A DNA stretch of 64,000 bases from positions 1 through 64,000 of the forward strand of contig NZ_JBFDUZ010000006.1 in assembly GCF_040719145.1 (NCBI RefSeq). Reading direction: 5' to 3'. Shown piece after piece: positions 44,558 to 54,036 of the stretch. The notes under the pieces were generated by a model. That model was not told the origin of the DNA, ran no database searches, and was given only the letters and a program-made list of their open reading frames with translations. The stretch's first letter is position 1, and every line of letters starts with the position of its first letter. The position numbers and the translations under genes are program-made. This stretch comes from Paenibacillus sp. JQZ6Y-1. Lineage in GTDB: Bacteria; Bacillota; Bacilli; Paenibacillales; Paenibacillaceae.

Positions 44558-45352
44558 TCAGACAGGCCGCAACACTGCCTGCATTGGCACGATATAGACA
44601 CCAGCCTCTTCATCGCGGCGCACTAGCACCTGCACATCGTACACTTCCTGTATGAGATCAGCCGTCAACATATCATGCGGATGCCCAGATGATAGTATTC
44701 GTCCATCCTTCATGGCGATAATCACATCGCTATAGCGTAGCGCCTGATTAATATCATGCAATACCATCACAATGGTTAAGCCATATTCCCGATTGAGCCG
44801 ATGAATCAGCTCCATAATTTCCAATTGGTAAAACAGATCCAGATACGTCGTCGGCTCATCGAGAAATAGAATCGGTGTCCGCTGTGCAAGCGCCATCGCA
44901 ATCCAGACGCGTTGCCGTTCGCCACCTGACAATTGATCCAGCGTACGGAAGCGGCGCTGCTCCAGATTGGTGCAGGCAATCGCCCACTCGACCGCCTCTT
45001 CATCCTCTGCCTTGTTACTGGCAAACATTCTCTTGTACGGCATCCGTCCGAAGCTGACCAGCCTTTCTACTGTCAGATCATCCGGCGCTTCGTTCTGCTG
45101 ATGCACGACTGCTAGCTGCTTTGCCAGCTCAAGCGGACGATAGCGAGCGATAGCTTTACCATCCAGTATGACCTCGCCCTGTCGCGGTTTGCCGTTGTTG
45201 GACATAACGCTCAATAATGTAGATTTACCGCAGCCGTTTGGACCGATAATGGTCGTGATTTTGCCTTGTTCAATCGTTACCTGTACACCATGCAGTCGGT
45301 CGATTTTGCCATCATATGAAAAAGTAATCTGATTAACGTCCATAGATGACAT
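44558..45352 (-). CDS. Haem/siderophore ABC transporter ATPase
   Basis: A 264-residue FecE/FhuC-type ATPase. Walker A GPNGCGKSTLL, Q-loop AVVHQQNEAPDD, signature LSGGERQRVW, Walker B ILFLDEPTTYLD and the His loop VLHDINQAL are all intact. The gene overlaps the permease by 20 bases and ends the minus-strand haem operon. The start is taken at the ATG at 45352, which has GGAGG 4 bases upstream. Confidence 0.92.
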   Translation of the reverse strand: MSSMDVNQITFSYDGKIDRLHGVQVTIEQGKITTIIGPNGCGKSTLLSVMSNNGKPRQGEVILDGKAIARYRPLELAKQLAVVHQQNEAPDDLTVERLVSFGRMPYKRMFASNKAEDEEAVEWAIACTNLEQRRFRTLDQLSGGERQRVWIAMALAQRTPILFLDEPTTYLDLFYQLEIMELIHRLNREYGLTIVMVLHDINQALRYSDVIIAMKDGRILSSGHPHDMLTADLIQEVYDVQVLVRRDEEAGVYIVPMQAVLRPV

Positions 45353-46403
45353 CACTCCTCCGAATTAGGAAAATCAAGAACGGTCCACCGATCACTGCCA
45401 TAATGATTGACGCGGGAATCTCTTGCGGTGCCAGCACGGTTCGACCAAGCGTATCGGCAAGCAGCAGCAACAAGCCGCCCGCCAGCGCACTAAATGGAAT
45501 CAACCATTTATGATCTGAACCGACCAGTTGTCTGCCAATATGCGGAATAAGCAGTCCGATAAATACAATCACACCTGCAATCGCTGTCGCCGTCGATGCC
45601 AAAATGACCGCCACCACCGAGATCAGCACCCGTGCCAGCGTAACATTTAATCCTAGATTGCGAGCCGTCTTTTCCTGTAACGACAAATAATTGCACCATG
45701 TTGCCACCAGCAGCGCCAGCACCAGACCGATGCCGCCGTACCAGAGCATCACATCGACATCGACCCACTTTTTCATCGATAGCGTGGATGTGGTTACCTG
45801 ATTAATACTGGTCACTGCATAACTCCCCCGATAATTAAACGACTGCCCCAGCCCGGAAAAGATTGCATTCACCGCAACTCCGATCAGAATCAGCCGAACC
45901 GGATGCAGCCCGGAGCGCCAAGAGAACATATATACCATCAGACACGCCAGCGCACCGCCCAGAAAGGAAAAGACCGGCATCCAGAAATATAGCGCTGGGA
46001 AAACTGTCACCGCAATCAACGATACGAGCGCTGCCCCAGACGAGATACCGATCACGCCAGAGTCTGCGAGCGGATTCTTCATCACCGCCTGAAACAGCAC
46101 CCCAGCAACCGCCAATGCCGCCCCTGCCATGACCGCAATAATAATACGCGGCAGCCGCAAATCGCGCACCACATTCACCTGTGCATCATCGCCAGTCCAC
46201 AATCCCTGTACCAGTTGCAGCGCACCAACACGCAAACTGCCGGTCATCGCCGAATACAGTACCACGGCAATTAGCAGCACTACAATTCCAATAAAGCTCC
46301 ATAGCCTCTTTTTCTCCTGACGACGGTAGATAAAATGTGTATCATCACTTTGTCTGTCCGTACGCCCCGCTGCCACGGAGGGCGTTTGCATAGTCGGCAA
46401 CAT
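45333..46403 (-). CDS. FecCD-type haem/siderophore permease
   Basis: A 356-residue permease of the FecCD/BtuC family with about ten hydrophobic segments. Typical are LRLPRIIIAVMAGAALAVAG, VMKNPLADSGVIGISSGAALVS and GLLIPHIGRQLVG-like VFIGLLIPHIGR. It lies between the lipoprotein gene and the ATPase gene. Homodimer formation is usual when only one permease gene is present. Confidence 0.93.
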   Translation of the reverse strand: MLPTMQTPSVAAGRTDRQSDDTHFIYRRQEKKRLWSFIGIVVLLIAVVLYSAMTGSLRVGALQLVQGLWTGDDAQVNVVRDLRLPRIIIAVMAGAALAVAGVLFQAVMKNPLADSGVIGISSGAALVSLIAVTVFPALYFWMPVFSFLGGALACLMVYMFSWRSGLHPVRLILIGVAVNAIFSGLGQSFNYRGSYAVTSINQVTTSTLSMKKWVDVDVMLWYGGIGLVLALLVATWCNYLSLQEKTARNLGLNVTLARVLISVVAVILASTATAIAGVIVFIGLLIPHIGRQLVGSDHKWLIPFSALAGGLLLLLADTLGRTVLAPQEIPASIIMAVIGGPFLIFLIRRSDVIYGR

Positions 46404-46433
46404 GATTCTCTCCTATTCTTACATAGATTGGTA

Positions 46434-47414
46434 TTATTTCGAGTCCGGGTACATCATTTGAACCAGTTCATCCAGCGCGTCGTTGGCGGACAGGCTGGCA
46501 GTAGTGCCAAATAACGGTTCTGGCAAATCGTAAACACGACCGTTTTGTACAGCATTAAAGTGCTTCCAGATGTCATTCGTTTTGAATTCTTCATCAAACA
46601 TCTTCACTACTTCCTCTGGCATGCCATGCGCAGCGCGTAGGATAATATCCGGGTTGGATTGCTGCAAATATTCGGTATTGGATGCTAGATACTCCACATC
46701 CTCGCCCTGCACAATATTCGTACCGCCCGCAATCTTTACTAGATCGCCGATATACGAATTCTCAGTCGCTACCAGATAACTGCCCGGTACACCAAGCAAA
46801 ATCAGTACCTTTGGTGACGGCTTGCCTGCCACCTTCTGCTTGATCTCAGCCACTTTGCTTTGCAGCTTACTATTCACCTCTTGTGCCTGCTCTACCCGGT
46901 CAAAGCGTGCGCCTAGCTTGGTGATTTCAGCTTCCATATTGCTCAGACTTTCAAAATTCAAAAACTCGGCGTTGATGTTCAGCCCTTTGAATTTCGGTTC
47001 CAGATCGTATTGGAGCGTCGTTACGGATAAAATATCGGTCGGACTCAGTGACATTACCTTTTCCATATCGGGGCTCATGGGGTTGCCTACATCTGGTATA
47101 TCCTTGTAACGCTCTGGAAGCGTCTTACTGCTGGTCGGTTTGCCTACCAGATCAAGATCAAGCGCGTTAGCAATTTCAGTAATCGCCACTGTAGTAGCAA
47201 CGATACGCGCCTGACTATTGCTAGTTGTGCTTGTATTGTCCGCAGCAGCACTCGTGGCTGTTGTCCCGGATGCAGACGAGCAGCCAGACAAGATTAGAAA
47301 CAGCAAAACCAACAGTGACAATCCACGATATATTGGCTTGCGTGTGGATACCACTGTTGCGGTTGCTGCTGTACGCGTATCGATTGCGGCGCGACGGGAT
47401 GAATGTATAGACAC
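46434..47414 (-). CDS. Haem-type ABC substrate-binding lipoprotein
   Basis: A 326-residue IsdE-like type III binding protein. After a basic N-terminus, LLVLLFLILSGCSSA is a lipobox with its Cys at about residue 45. The mature part has the two-lobed pattern VATTVAITEIANALDLDLVGKPTSS and PDILSVTT. The start is a GTG at 47414, with AAGGAGG 8 bases upstream. It is followed by permease and ATPase genes and preceded by the NEAT genes, so it probably accepts haem from NEAT proteins. Confidence 0.88.
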   Translation of the reverse strand: MSIHSSRRAAIDTRTAATATVVSTRKPIYRGLSLLVLLFLILSGCSSASGTTATSAAADNTSTTSNSQARIVATTVAITEIANALDLDLVGKPTSSKTLPERYKDIPDVGNPMSPDMEKVMSLSPTDILSVTTLQYDLEPKFKGLNINAEFLNFESLSNMEAEITKLGARFDRVEQAQEVNSKLQSKVAEIKQKVAGKPSPKVLILLGVPGSYLVATENSYIGDLVKIAGGTNIVQGEDVEYLASNTEYLQQSNPDIILRAAHGMPEEVVKMFDEEFKTNDIWKHFNAVQNGRVYDLPEPLFGTTASLSANDALDELVQMMYPDSK

Positions 47415-47574
47415 GTTGTTCCCTCCTTATCTCAAACATCTCAGAATCTCCCCAAAATCTTTCTCAAAAATCTTTTTCAAAAATAGTTTCCAAAATGCCT
47501 GCAAGCCCTGGCACAAAGCAATGCCAAGACTTGCAAGCGTACAGACGATTGGTGCCTGTCTGAATATGGTGTTG

Positions 47575-50500
47575 TTAGTTCCGTAGTTTTTTGCTAGCTT
47601 CGTCAAATTTAATTTGTATGGTATACCAGTGATCATACGGCACGCCGCCGATGATCAGACCCGGTACGATCACATGCGTGTAGGCATTGATTTTGCTGGA
47701 CAATTGATCCACTTTGAAACGAACGACAGTGGTTGTACCAGTCGAGGATACCTTTTCCACGTCCTTCAGCGCGCCGTCCTGCTCGACTTGTAGTACAGGC
47801 ATCCAGCTGCCGTTGTTCAGGGTCAGTTCAGCATAGGTTGTGCCATTCTCTTCGACCAAGGTGGCGACTGGATTCACATAATCGTTCATCACGGACAATT
47901 CACTGCTCTTGTCCTTGTACACTTTGACATTGATACTATATCTCTGTGCCGATGCTTGTGTTGCAGGCGTTTCGGTTGTATCGGCATTGCTGGTGCTGGA
48001 ACCGTTCGCGCCTGTCGTTGCTTCTTCTGCTGGAACAGCGCCAGTTGTACCGGATGGATGGGCAGGAGTCGCTTCCGCAGTTGGTGCAGGTTGTGTCTCG
48101 GTGTTGGAATCCGACGATTTCAACGTTGCACGGTCGAACAGCAGTTGACCACCCAGCTTCTCGTTGTTCATATAGCGGGACGAGACATTGGCATGAGCGA
48201 AGATGCTCAGCTTGCTATCCAGATCAGGAACTTCGAATGTTACCGTGCGGGACTTGTTGCCGTCTTGCGATTGGGACAGCACCTGCGGCGCTGTATATTT
48301 ACCTTCGTGATCGGTCATAAATACAGGTACTGCTTCACTATCTGCAATCGTGATAGTCGCATACACCTTACCGTCTTTTGCCGTTAATTTGGCGTTACGA
48401 TCCAGATAAGGTGTCAGCACAGAGTCTGCATCAGAGCCATTTTTCAAAATGCGGTACGTAGCAGTGTATTCGCCATCCGCAATATTGTTGGTGCCTTTGC
48501 CGCTTGCTGTATCCGTCACAGCGCTATCCGCAGTTACGGACGCGGTATCGAATTTGAAGGCAAAATCGTATACCGTATCGCTGCTGTCCGATGTACTGGC
48601 GATACTAACGCCACCAGTCGTTACAAGCTGTGCCGGTACATTTTTCGTATAGTCAGATACGCTGAATTTGACCGTTTTGGTATTCTTGACGTCATCGCTG
48701 CTAACTACTTCGGCATCCGTATAGGCATTGTTGTTGGAAATACGCAGCGCTTTGATGTTGTTACCGTTTTTCAATGTCATCGTGACATAGCGACTGCCAT
48801 GTTCTACAGTCAGCTGTACCGGCTTATCCGCTGATACAAAGCGATCTAGCGGAGACGCTGTACCAGAAGCCACACCCGGCATTACAATGCTGAACGGCAG
48901 TTTGTACGTACCGACTGCCAGATTGGTAAAGTCGAGCGGAACGGTTGTCGTTGCTGCGGATAGTGTTGGCGATTCATACGGCATGAGCGAACCGATTTGC
49001 AGATCGACATCATACGTATGATCGTAATCTACGCCGCCCACTTGCAGACCGGGTACAATGACATGCGTATTGATCTTCACTTTGCGCGGCAGCTCGGTTA
49101 CTGGGAATTGAACGACTCGTGTGTCGCCAGATGCTTCAATCACTTGCGCCTCTTGTCCTCCGACTTTGAACGTTTTGATCCAATCACTTTTTTGCAGCTT
49201 GACTTGTACATAGTATTTGCCGGATTTCTTGAGTACCGTTGCTGGTTTGGCAAGATATTCATCCATTACGGAAACTTCTTTGGTTCCGTATTTGTAGGCT
49301 GTTAGAGACGCACTGTATTTGCCGTCCGCCATACCATCTGGTGTTGTGGTGACGGATTGCACGGAATTCGGGTCCATGTACAAACGTACCGACTGCACCT
49401 CATCAGCAGAAGATTTTAGCTTCATCTCTGCATTCGTGATCGTTTGCAGCGATGAAGTACGGAACGATACAGTACGCTGATTTTTAGTGGTATCTTCATT
49501 TAGTGTTTGAACGTCGCTATAGATTCCATTCTCGCCAATCTGGAAGCTTGTGATCTGGTCGCTATTGTTCAACGTAAAGGAAGCTGTATACAGCCCATCT
49601 TTAACACTAATGTTAACCGTATGATCCAGATCGCTATCCAACGGTGAGTTTGTATCTTCATTGGATTGCCAAGCATGCAGATCGGCAGTATAGTTCCCAT
49701 CCGCTAAAGCGAAAGGCTGCGGCTGCTTCAGTGGCTTCGTAAAACCAATCTGTACGGTATACCAGTGATCATAGGGCATTCCACCAATTTGCAAGTCTGG
49801 TATAACAACATGCGTATATACCGTAGCTCCTTTGGCTACACTATCTATGGGAAATTCAATGGTTCTTGTATCATTTGTTTGAGCAATCACTGTTGCTTCC
49901 TGATATTGATTGTTCACTTTGGTTTGGAACGATGGAATCCAAGCGCTGTTTTTCAATACGACCTGCACTTTGGATTTACCGGATTCTACAATCAATGTTG
50001 CAGGTTTTGCTAGATAACTATCCATCACCGAAACTTCGGAGCTGTCCAATTTGTATACGGAAAAAGGAATGTTGTATATTCCATCGGTATATTCGGGTTG
50101 GGTTGGTTCCGTTGGTGGTATCACTTTTGCAGTCAAACTAGACGCGTCGAATGCCAGACGAATATTGTAGTCTGCTTCATACGTTGGTGTAGCTTTTACA
50201 TGCACCTGAGCGTTCAACACATCATCCAAATTCGCTACTTGGAAGCGAACGGTGCGTGTATTGTTGGCGGCGTCTTGACTGACCGTTTCCGACTCAATCA
50301 ACTTACCGTCAACTTGCGTTTTTAAGCTAGTTACGACACTGCTGCTTTTCACATCAAAGGATACATAGTACTTGCCATCTTGAGCTGTAAATGTAGCTGG
50401 TGTTGTAAAATAATTCGCCATTGATGAGGTTTGATCTTTGGTGGCGTGCAGCACGGCATAATTCAGCGTATAGTCCCCATTATCATATAGAGGTGTCTGC

Positions 50501-51939
50501 ACTCCACTATCGAATTGGAACTGGACATAATACCAGTTGTCATATCCGATGCCCGGAATGACCACATGCGTATATGCGTCCAATTTTTGTGTAACATCAC
50601 CGATTGGGAATTGAACAATACGTGTGTTGTTCCCGCTATCTTGAGATACGGTTTCTACTTCGGTGTACGATCCATTTTGCTTCGTTTGCAAGGAAGGAAT
50701 CATACTGCTGCTGCCGACAGTCAGGCGAATGTACTGCTGATCCCCTTTGGTCACCAGCTGTGCAGGCTTCTGCATATAGCCGTCCATAATGGACGTTTCT
50801 TGGGTACCATCCTTGAGTACGGTATAGTGAATATCTGATACGGTTTCTTCGATCAGACTACTGTTGTCGAATTGGAATTGTACGGTATACCAGTTGTCAT
50901 AATTCATACTTGAAATAACAACATGTACTTTGGCAGAAATGCTGGTATTGCTCTCTGTCAATGTATCGGCTGGGAATTGCACCGTACGGGTATCGTTGGC
51001 TGTATCTTTTGCAATGATGCCTACGTTGGTATACGCACCATTCACATCTGTTTGAAGCTCCGTTACCATGCTGCTGCTATTGATGCCCAGTTGGATATAG
51101 CGCTTATGATCCGCTGTTGTCACCAGAGTGGCAGGCTTTTGCATGTAGCTGTCCATCATAGACTTTTCGTTCGTGCCGTCTTTGAGGACGGTGTAGGTTA
51201 GGCTTTGCTTAGTACCTGTTACCGGCTCAACCAGCTCAGGATCGGTTGGCGTTGGAGTAGGTGTTGTGGTTTCTTCTTTGATCAATGTCGAGGTATCCAG
51301 AACTAGATAACCCGAACCGTCCACATCGTTAAATTTGTAATTTAATGTGATCTGACTGTTCAGATCATAGACATCAAAGCTGACTCTCGTGTAGTTTTTG
51401 GCAGCAGAGCTACTGGTTGCAGCTTGTGTTTCCTGTGTGTAGACTGCTGTACTGGTTTGATCATTTTGAGTCGCCGTCAGATCCGTAAAGCTGCTGGCGT
51501 TGATACCGCGGAAACTGAATGTATATTGACCATTTTTTACAATAATACGACCGGGACGATCGGCATTGCCGTAGCTTTCGCGGAATGCAGTAACTTCTCT
51601 GCTAGTATCATTCGTACGAACAACTTTGTAGCCAATCGTATACTGTCCATCTGCATACGTATCGTATGTCGCCGTCGTAGCCGTAGAGTATTGAAATGCA
51701 CTCAGCGGGTCCTGCGAAGGGACGTGTATCGGTGTATTCGCTGGAGTATAGGTGTCATTGCTGACTGTTTCGGATGAGGAATCGCCATAGGTGTCGGCAC
51801 TCACGCTGCTAGAATGGGAATCACCGCTGCCAGTCTCCTCTGCGAATGCGGAAGGCAGCGCTGGTGAAATCATAGAAACCAGCATCACAAAAACAATACA
51901 TTTTATTACATATGGTGCAAAGCGCCTTTTCAAAGTCAT
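47575..51939 (-). CDS. Giant secreted haem-binding protein with ten NEAT domains
   Basis: A 1454-residue extracellular protein with signal peptide 1-33 (cut near AFA|EE). I count ten NEAT-like repeats of 110-130 residues, at about 93-218, 245-363, 369-478, 485-615, 620-740, 745-870, 875-990, 1010-1140, 1150-1275 and 1335-1449. The haem-iron YxxxY motif in the last strands is present in repeats 2 (YDNWY), 3 (YDNWY), 4 (YEADY), 5 (YDHWY), 7 (YDHTY) and 10 (YDHWY), and absent or altered in 1, 6, 8 and 9. A proline/threonine spacer follows repeat 1. There is no LPXTG, SLH or membrane anchor at the C-terminus, so it looks like a released hemophore. It lies between single-NEAT genes and an ABC importer. 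Confidence 0.93.
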   Translation of the reverse strand: MTLKRRFAPYVIKCIVFVMLVSMISPALPSAFAEETGSGDSHSSSVSADTYGDSSSETVSNDTYTPANTPIHVPSQDPLSAFQYSTATTATYDTYADGQYTIGYKVVRTNDTSREVTAFRESYGNADRPGRIIVKNGQYTFSFRGINASSFTDLTATQNDQTSTAVYTQETQAATSSSAAKNYTRVSFDVYDLNSQITLNYKFNDVDGSGYLVLDTSTLIKEETTTPTPTPTDPELVEPVTGTKQSLTYTVLKDGTNEKSMMDSYMQKPATLVTTADHKRYIQLGINSSSMVTELQTDVNGAYTNVGIIAKDTANDTRTVQFPADTLTESNTSISAKVHVVISSMNYDNWYTVQFQFDNSSLIEETVSDIHYTVLKDGTQETSIMDGYMQKPAQLVTKGDQQYIRLTVGSSSMIPSLQTKQNGSYTEVETVSQDSGNNTRIVQFPIGDVTQKLDAYTHVVIPGIGYDNWYYVQFQFDSGVQTPLYDNGDYTLNYAVLHATKDQTSSMANYFTTPATFTAQDGKYYVSFDVKSSSVVTSLKTQVDGKLIESETVSQDAANNTRTVRFQVANLDDVLNAQVHVKATPTYEADYNIRLAFDASSLTAKVIPPTEPTQPEYTDGIYNIPFSVYKLDSSEVSVMDSYLAKPATLIVESGKSKVQVVLKNSAWIPSFQTKVNNQYQEATVIAQTNDTRTIEFPIDSVAKGATVYTHVVIPDLQIGGMPYDHWYTVQIGFTKPLKQPQPFALADGNYTADLHAWQSNEDTNSPLDSDLDHTVNISVKDGLYTASFTLNNSDQITSFQIGENGIYSDVQTLNEDTTKNQRTVSFRTSSLQTITNAEMKLKSSADEVQSVRLYMDPNSVQSVTTTPDGMADGKYSASLTAYKYGTKEVSVMDEYLAKPATVLKKSGKYYVQVKLQKSDWIKTFKVGGQEAQVIEASGDTRVVQFPVTELPRKVKINTHVIVPGLQVGGVDYDHTYDVDLQIGSLMPYESPTLSAATTTVPLDFTNLAVGTYKLPFSIVMPGVASGTASPLDRFVSADKPVQLTVEHGSRYVTMTLKNGNNIKALRISNNNAYTDAEVVSSDDVKNTKTVKFSVSDYTKNVPAQLVTTGGVSIASTSDSSDTVYDFAFKFDTASVTADSAVTDTASGKGTNNIADGEYTATYRILKNGSDADSVLTPYLDRNAKLTAKDGKVYATITIADSEAVPVFMTDHEGKYTAPQVLSQSQDGNKSRTVTFEVPDLDSKLSIFAHANVSSRYMNNEKLGGQLLFDRATLKSSDSNTETQPAPTAEATPAHPSGTTGAVPAEEATTGANGSSTSNADTTETPATQASAQRYSINVKVYKDKSSELSVMNDYVNPVATLVEENGTTYAELTLNNGSWMPVLQVEQDGALKDVEKVSSTGTTTVVRFKVDQLSSKINAYTHVIVPGLIIGGVPYDHWYTIQIKFDEASKKLRN

Positions 51940-51962
51940 GCTCCCCCTGTGAACAAAATAGA

Positions 51963-51992
51963 CTTATCCGGGGCCGGGTGGCCCCAGATAAG
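51963..51992 (-). terminator. Hairpin within the NEAT operon
   Basis: CTTATC and GGGGCC pair with GGCCCC and GATAAG around GGGT, between the single-NEAT gene (52030) and the ten-NEAT gene (51939). The tail on the minus strand is TCTATTTTG, which is weak, so it may only attenuate read-through or protect the upstream mRNA. Confidence 0.6.
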
Positions 51993-52029
51993 CAATAGTG
52001 GTTGGTCTACTTTGTCTGTAGTTTTAAAA

Positions 52030-52518
52030 TTAGATGCTGCCTTCGTCAAACAAATATTGAACAGTGTAAGTATTGTCGTATGGTTGACCTGCCACTTCTG
52101 CTGGAACCACGACATGGATTTGTGCATTTACTTTGGCAGACAGATCACTAACTGGGAACGTGTATGTTACGGTGTCACCGCTTGTTGTTGAAGTAGCGGC
52201 AACATAGGTTCCGTTTTGTTGTGTTTTGAGGGATTTGATCCAATCTTTATGATTCAGTGTTACTTTGACTGTTGCTTTGCCGCCAGATACGATCAGCGTA
52301 GCGGGTTTACGGGAATACTCCGAGCTATCCATATACGAAGCATTGTTGGTGCCATTCGCGTATACGGTGTAGTCGATTTGGTACGTGCCATCTGCAATCG
52401 CTGCATCTGCTTTGGATGACCATGGTGCCATCAAGGCGCCAACGAGAGCGACGATCATAGCGATCATCAGTGCTTTTAACCATGTTCCTTTATCCATACG
52501 GTTCATTGTCATATTCAT
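52030..52518 (-). CDS. Single-NEAT secreted haem-binding protein
   Basis: A 162-residue protein: an N-terminal signal sequence (LKALMIAMIVALVGALMAPW, cut near ADA|AI), then one NEAT domain from IADGTYQIDYTVY to YDNTYTVQYLFD with the YxxxY haem motif. No cell-wall anchor follows, as in small hemophores of the IsdX1 kind. The ATG at 52518 is chosen because AAGGAG is about 10 bases upstream, while the ATG at 52527 has it 1 base away. Confidence 0.87.
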   Translation of the reverse strand: MNMTMNRMDKGTWLKALMIAMIVALVGALMAPWSSKADAAIADGTYQIDYTVYANGTNNASYMDSSEYSRKPATLIVSGGKATVKVTLNHKDWIKSLKTQQNGTYVAATSTTSGDTVTYTFPVSDLSAKVNAQIHVVVPAEVAGQPYDNTYTVQYLFDEGSI

Positions 52519-52606
52519 TGTATTCATTCTCCTTCTTGTGTAGTTGGATGAACGGTTCCTTCATTCCCCATTCCGTCTTACAGCGTGTAGTGTAAATAAC
52601 CTGTGA

Positions 52607-53092
52607 TTACTCCGCGCTGGAAGAATCGAATGTCAGGTCAACATTGTATTTGCCAGTGTAGTTGATAACTGGGATTTTGATCTCAGCGTAAGCGTTCAGA
52701 GTTGCATCCAGATCAGCAACTGGGAATTCAACAACACGCGTGTTGTTCGCTGTGTTTGTGCTAATGACAGTTGCGTCAACCAGTTGACCGTTTTGTTCCA
52801 CCTTGAACGCTGTGATCAGATTGCTGCTGGTGATCGTAATACGGGCTTTGGTTACACCATTTGCTACGGTTACGGTTGCTGGTTTCACAACATAGCTATC
52901 CAGACGGGACGTATTGGACGTGCCATCTGCTAGTACTTTGTAATCTACAGAATACGTTCCATTTGCCAATGCTGCGTGTGCTTGGCTCGCGCCGAATGGC
53001 AGGATCAGAATGCCTAGCAAAGCGGTCAGTACGATAGACATCAGTGTATGTTTAAAGCTCCATTTTTGATTACGGTTGATCGCGATATTCAT
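52607..53092 (-). CDS. Single-NEAT secreted haem-binding protein
   Basis: A 161-residue protein: signal sequence (LMSIVLTALLGILILPFG, cut near AHA|AL), then one NEAT domain from LANGTYSVDYKVL to YTGKYNVDLTFD, which keeps YxxxY. It starts after GAGGAGAG at good spacing. It is about 40% alike to its two neighbours by eye, so the three are likely tandem duplicates. No anchor motif. Confidence 0.87.
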   Translation of the reverse strand: MNIAINRNQKWSFKHTLMSIVLTALLGILILPFGASQAHAALANGTYSVDYKVLADGTSNTSRLDSYVVKPATVTVANGVTKARITITSSNLITAFKVEQNGQLVDATVISTNTANNTRVVEFPVADLDATLNAYAEIKIPVINYTGKYNVDLTFDSSSAE

Positions 53093-53119
53093 AACAACAC
53101 TCTCCTCGATTGAGATGGA

Positions 53120-53593
53120 TTAGTTTACTTTTTTCAGGCTGCTTCGATCAAACTTGAAGCGAATCGTGTAGTCATGGTCGTAGTTGTAGGAAGGTACAGT
53201 AACGTGAATTTGCGAGATCATGGGATTGTTGATGCTCGCAATCGGGAATTGGACGATACGCGTATCTTTGGTCTTGTTATGTTTGAGCACGGTGCTATTT
53301 ACGATTTTGCCTTTGTACTTCACCTTGAACTGGGTTGTCCAAGCACTATGGTTCACCGTAATTTGCATCGTCATTTTGCTGCCAGTCACATATAATTTGG
53401 CAGGCTTCTCAAAATAATCGTTTGCCATCGATACGGAATTATCTTCCGCCCGCACAATATCGTAATCCAGCGTATATGTACCTACAGCCGGTCGGGATGA
53501 TGAAGCTGCTATAGCGGAAGATGGTGCGGTTCCGACGACAAGCAAGACTGTCATGATCATCCACACTACCGACAACGTGAATACCCGTTTCAT
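53120..53593 (-). CDS. Single-NEAT secreted haem-binding protein
   Basis: A 157-residue protein opening MKRVFTLSVVWMIMTVLLVVG (signal sequence, in pieces; cut near AIA|AS) with one NEAT domain ending YDHDYTIRFKFD (YxxxY present). GGAGG is 13 bases before this ATG; the longer frame from 53632 adds residues without signal character. This is the first gene of the leftward haem operon, about 55 bases from a Fur-like box. Confidence 0.85.
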   Translation of the reverse strand: MKRVFTLSVVWMIMTVLLVVGTAPSSAIAASSSRPAVGTYTLDYDIVRAEDNSVSMANDYFEKPAKLYVTGSKMTMQITVNHSAWTTQFKVKYKGKIVNSTVLKHNKTKDTRIVQFPIASINNPMISQIHVTVPSYNYDHDYTIRFKFDRSSLKKVN

Positions 53594-53647
53594 TGGTGAC
53601 AGGGTTCCTCCTTTCGATGGGAAATAAGTCATACCGGCGAAATCAAT

Positions 53648-53662
53648 TGATTATCATTCTCA
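53648..53662. promoter_or_regulatory. Fur-box-like site, NEAT operon
   Basis: TGATTATCATTCTCA matches 12 of the 14 fixed positions of the Firmicute 7-1-7 Fur consensus (TGATAATNATTATCA). It lies about 55 bases upstream of the first NEAT gene. Confidence 0.7.
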
Positions 53663-53945
53663 ATTGATTTCAAAAAATAAATGCCCTCTCAGGACATGTG
53701 AAATGCTAATTTTTTCCTCCCTGTTCATGATCAGGAACGATGTGTGCATTACACAATGCCAATGGTAGACTATATTTTTCATACTTGTCAATACGTCAAT
53801 ATTTCCTTAATCCCTCATAAAATCAGGCATGAAAAGCAGGGTTTTTATTTTATATTCATCTATACGCATCAAAAGCTAACATGAATTTCAGGAGCATTCC
53901 CCAAAAAAAATAAATTAAAATTCATTTTAATGTTGACGACTCAAA

Positions 53946-53960
53946 TGATATTAATTATCA
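53946..53960. promoter_or_regulatory. Fur-box-like site
   Basis: TGATATTAATTATCA matches the 7-1-7 Fur consensus at all but one fixed position. It lies about 75 bases upstream of the rightward haem operon. Confidence 0.8.
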
Positions 53961-53976
53961 TTTAGATTAAGTTAAT

Positions 53977-53991
53977 TGAAAACGATTATCA
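53977..53991. promoter_or_regulatory. Fur-box-like site overlapping a promoter
   Basis: TGAAAACGATTATCA matches the 7-1-7 Fur consensus at all but two fixed positions. A TATAAT -10 lies at 54002-54007, so Fur bound here would block the rightward operon when iron is plentiful. Confidence 0.75.
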
Positions 53992-54036
53992 ATTAACGCG
54001 GTATAATATTTTGTATACAAATAGCAGGAGGAATAG

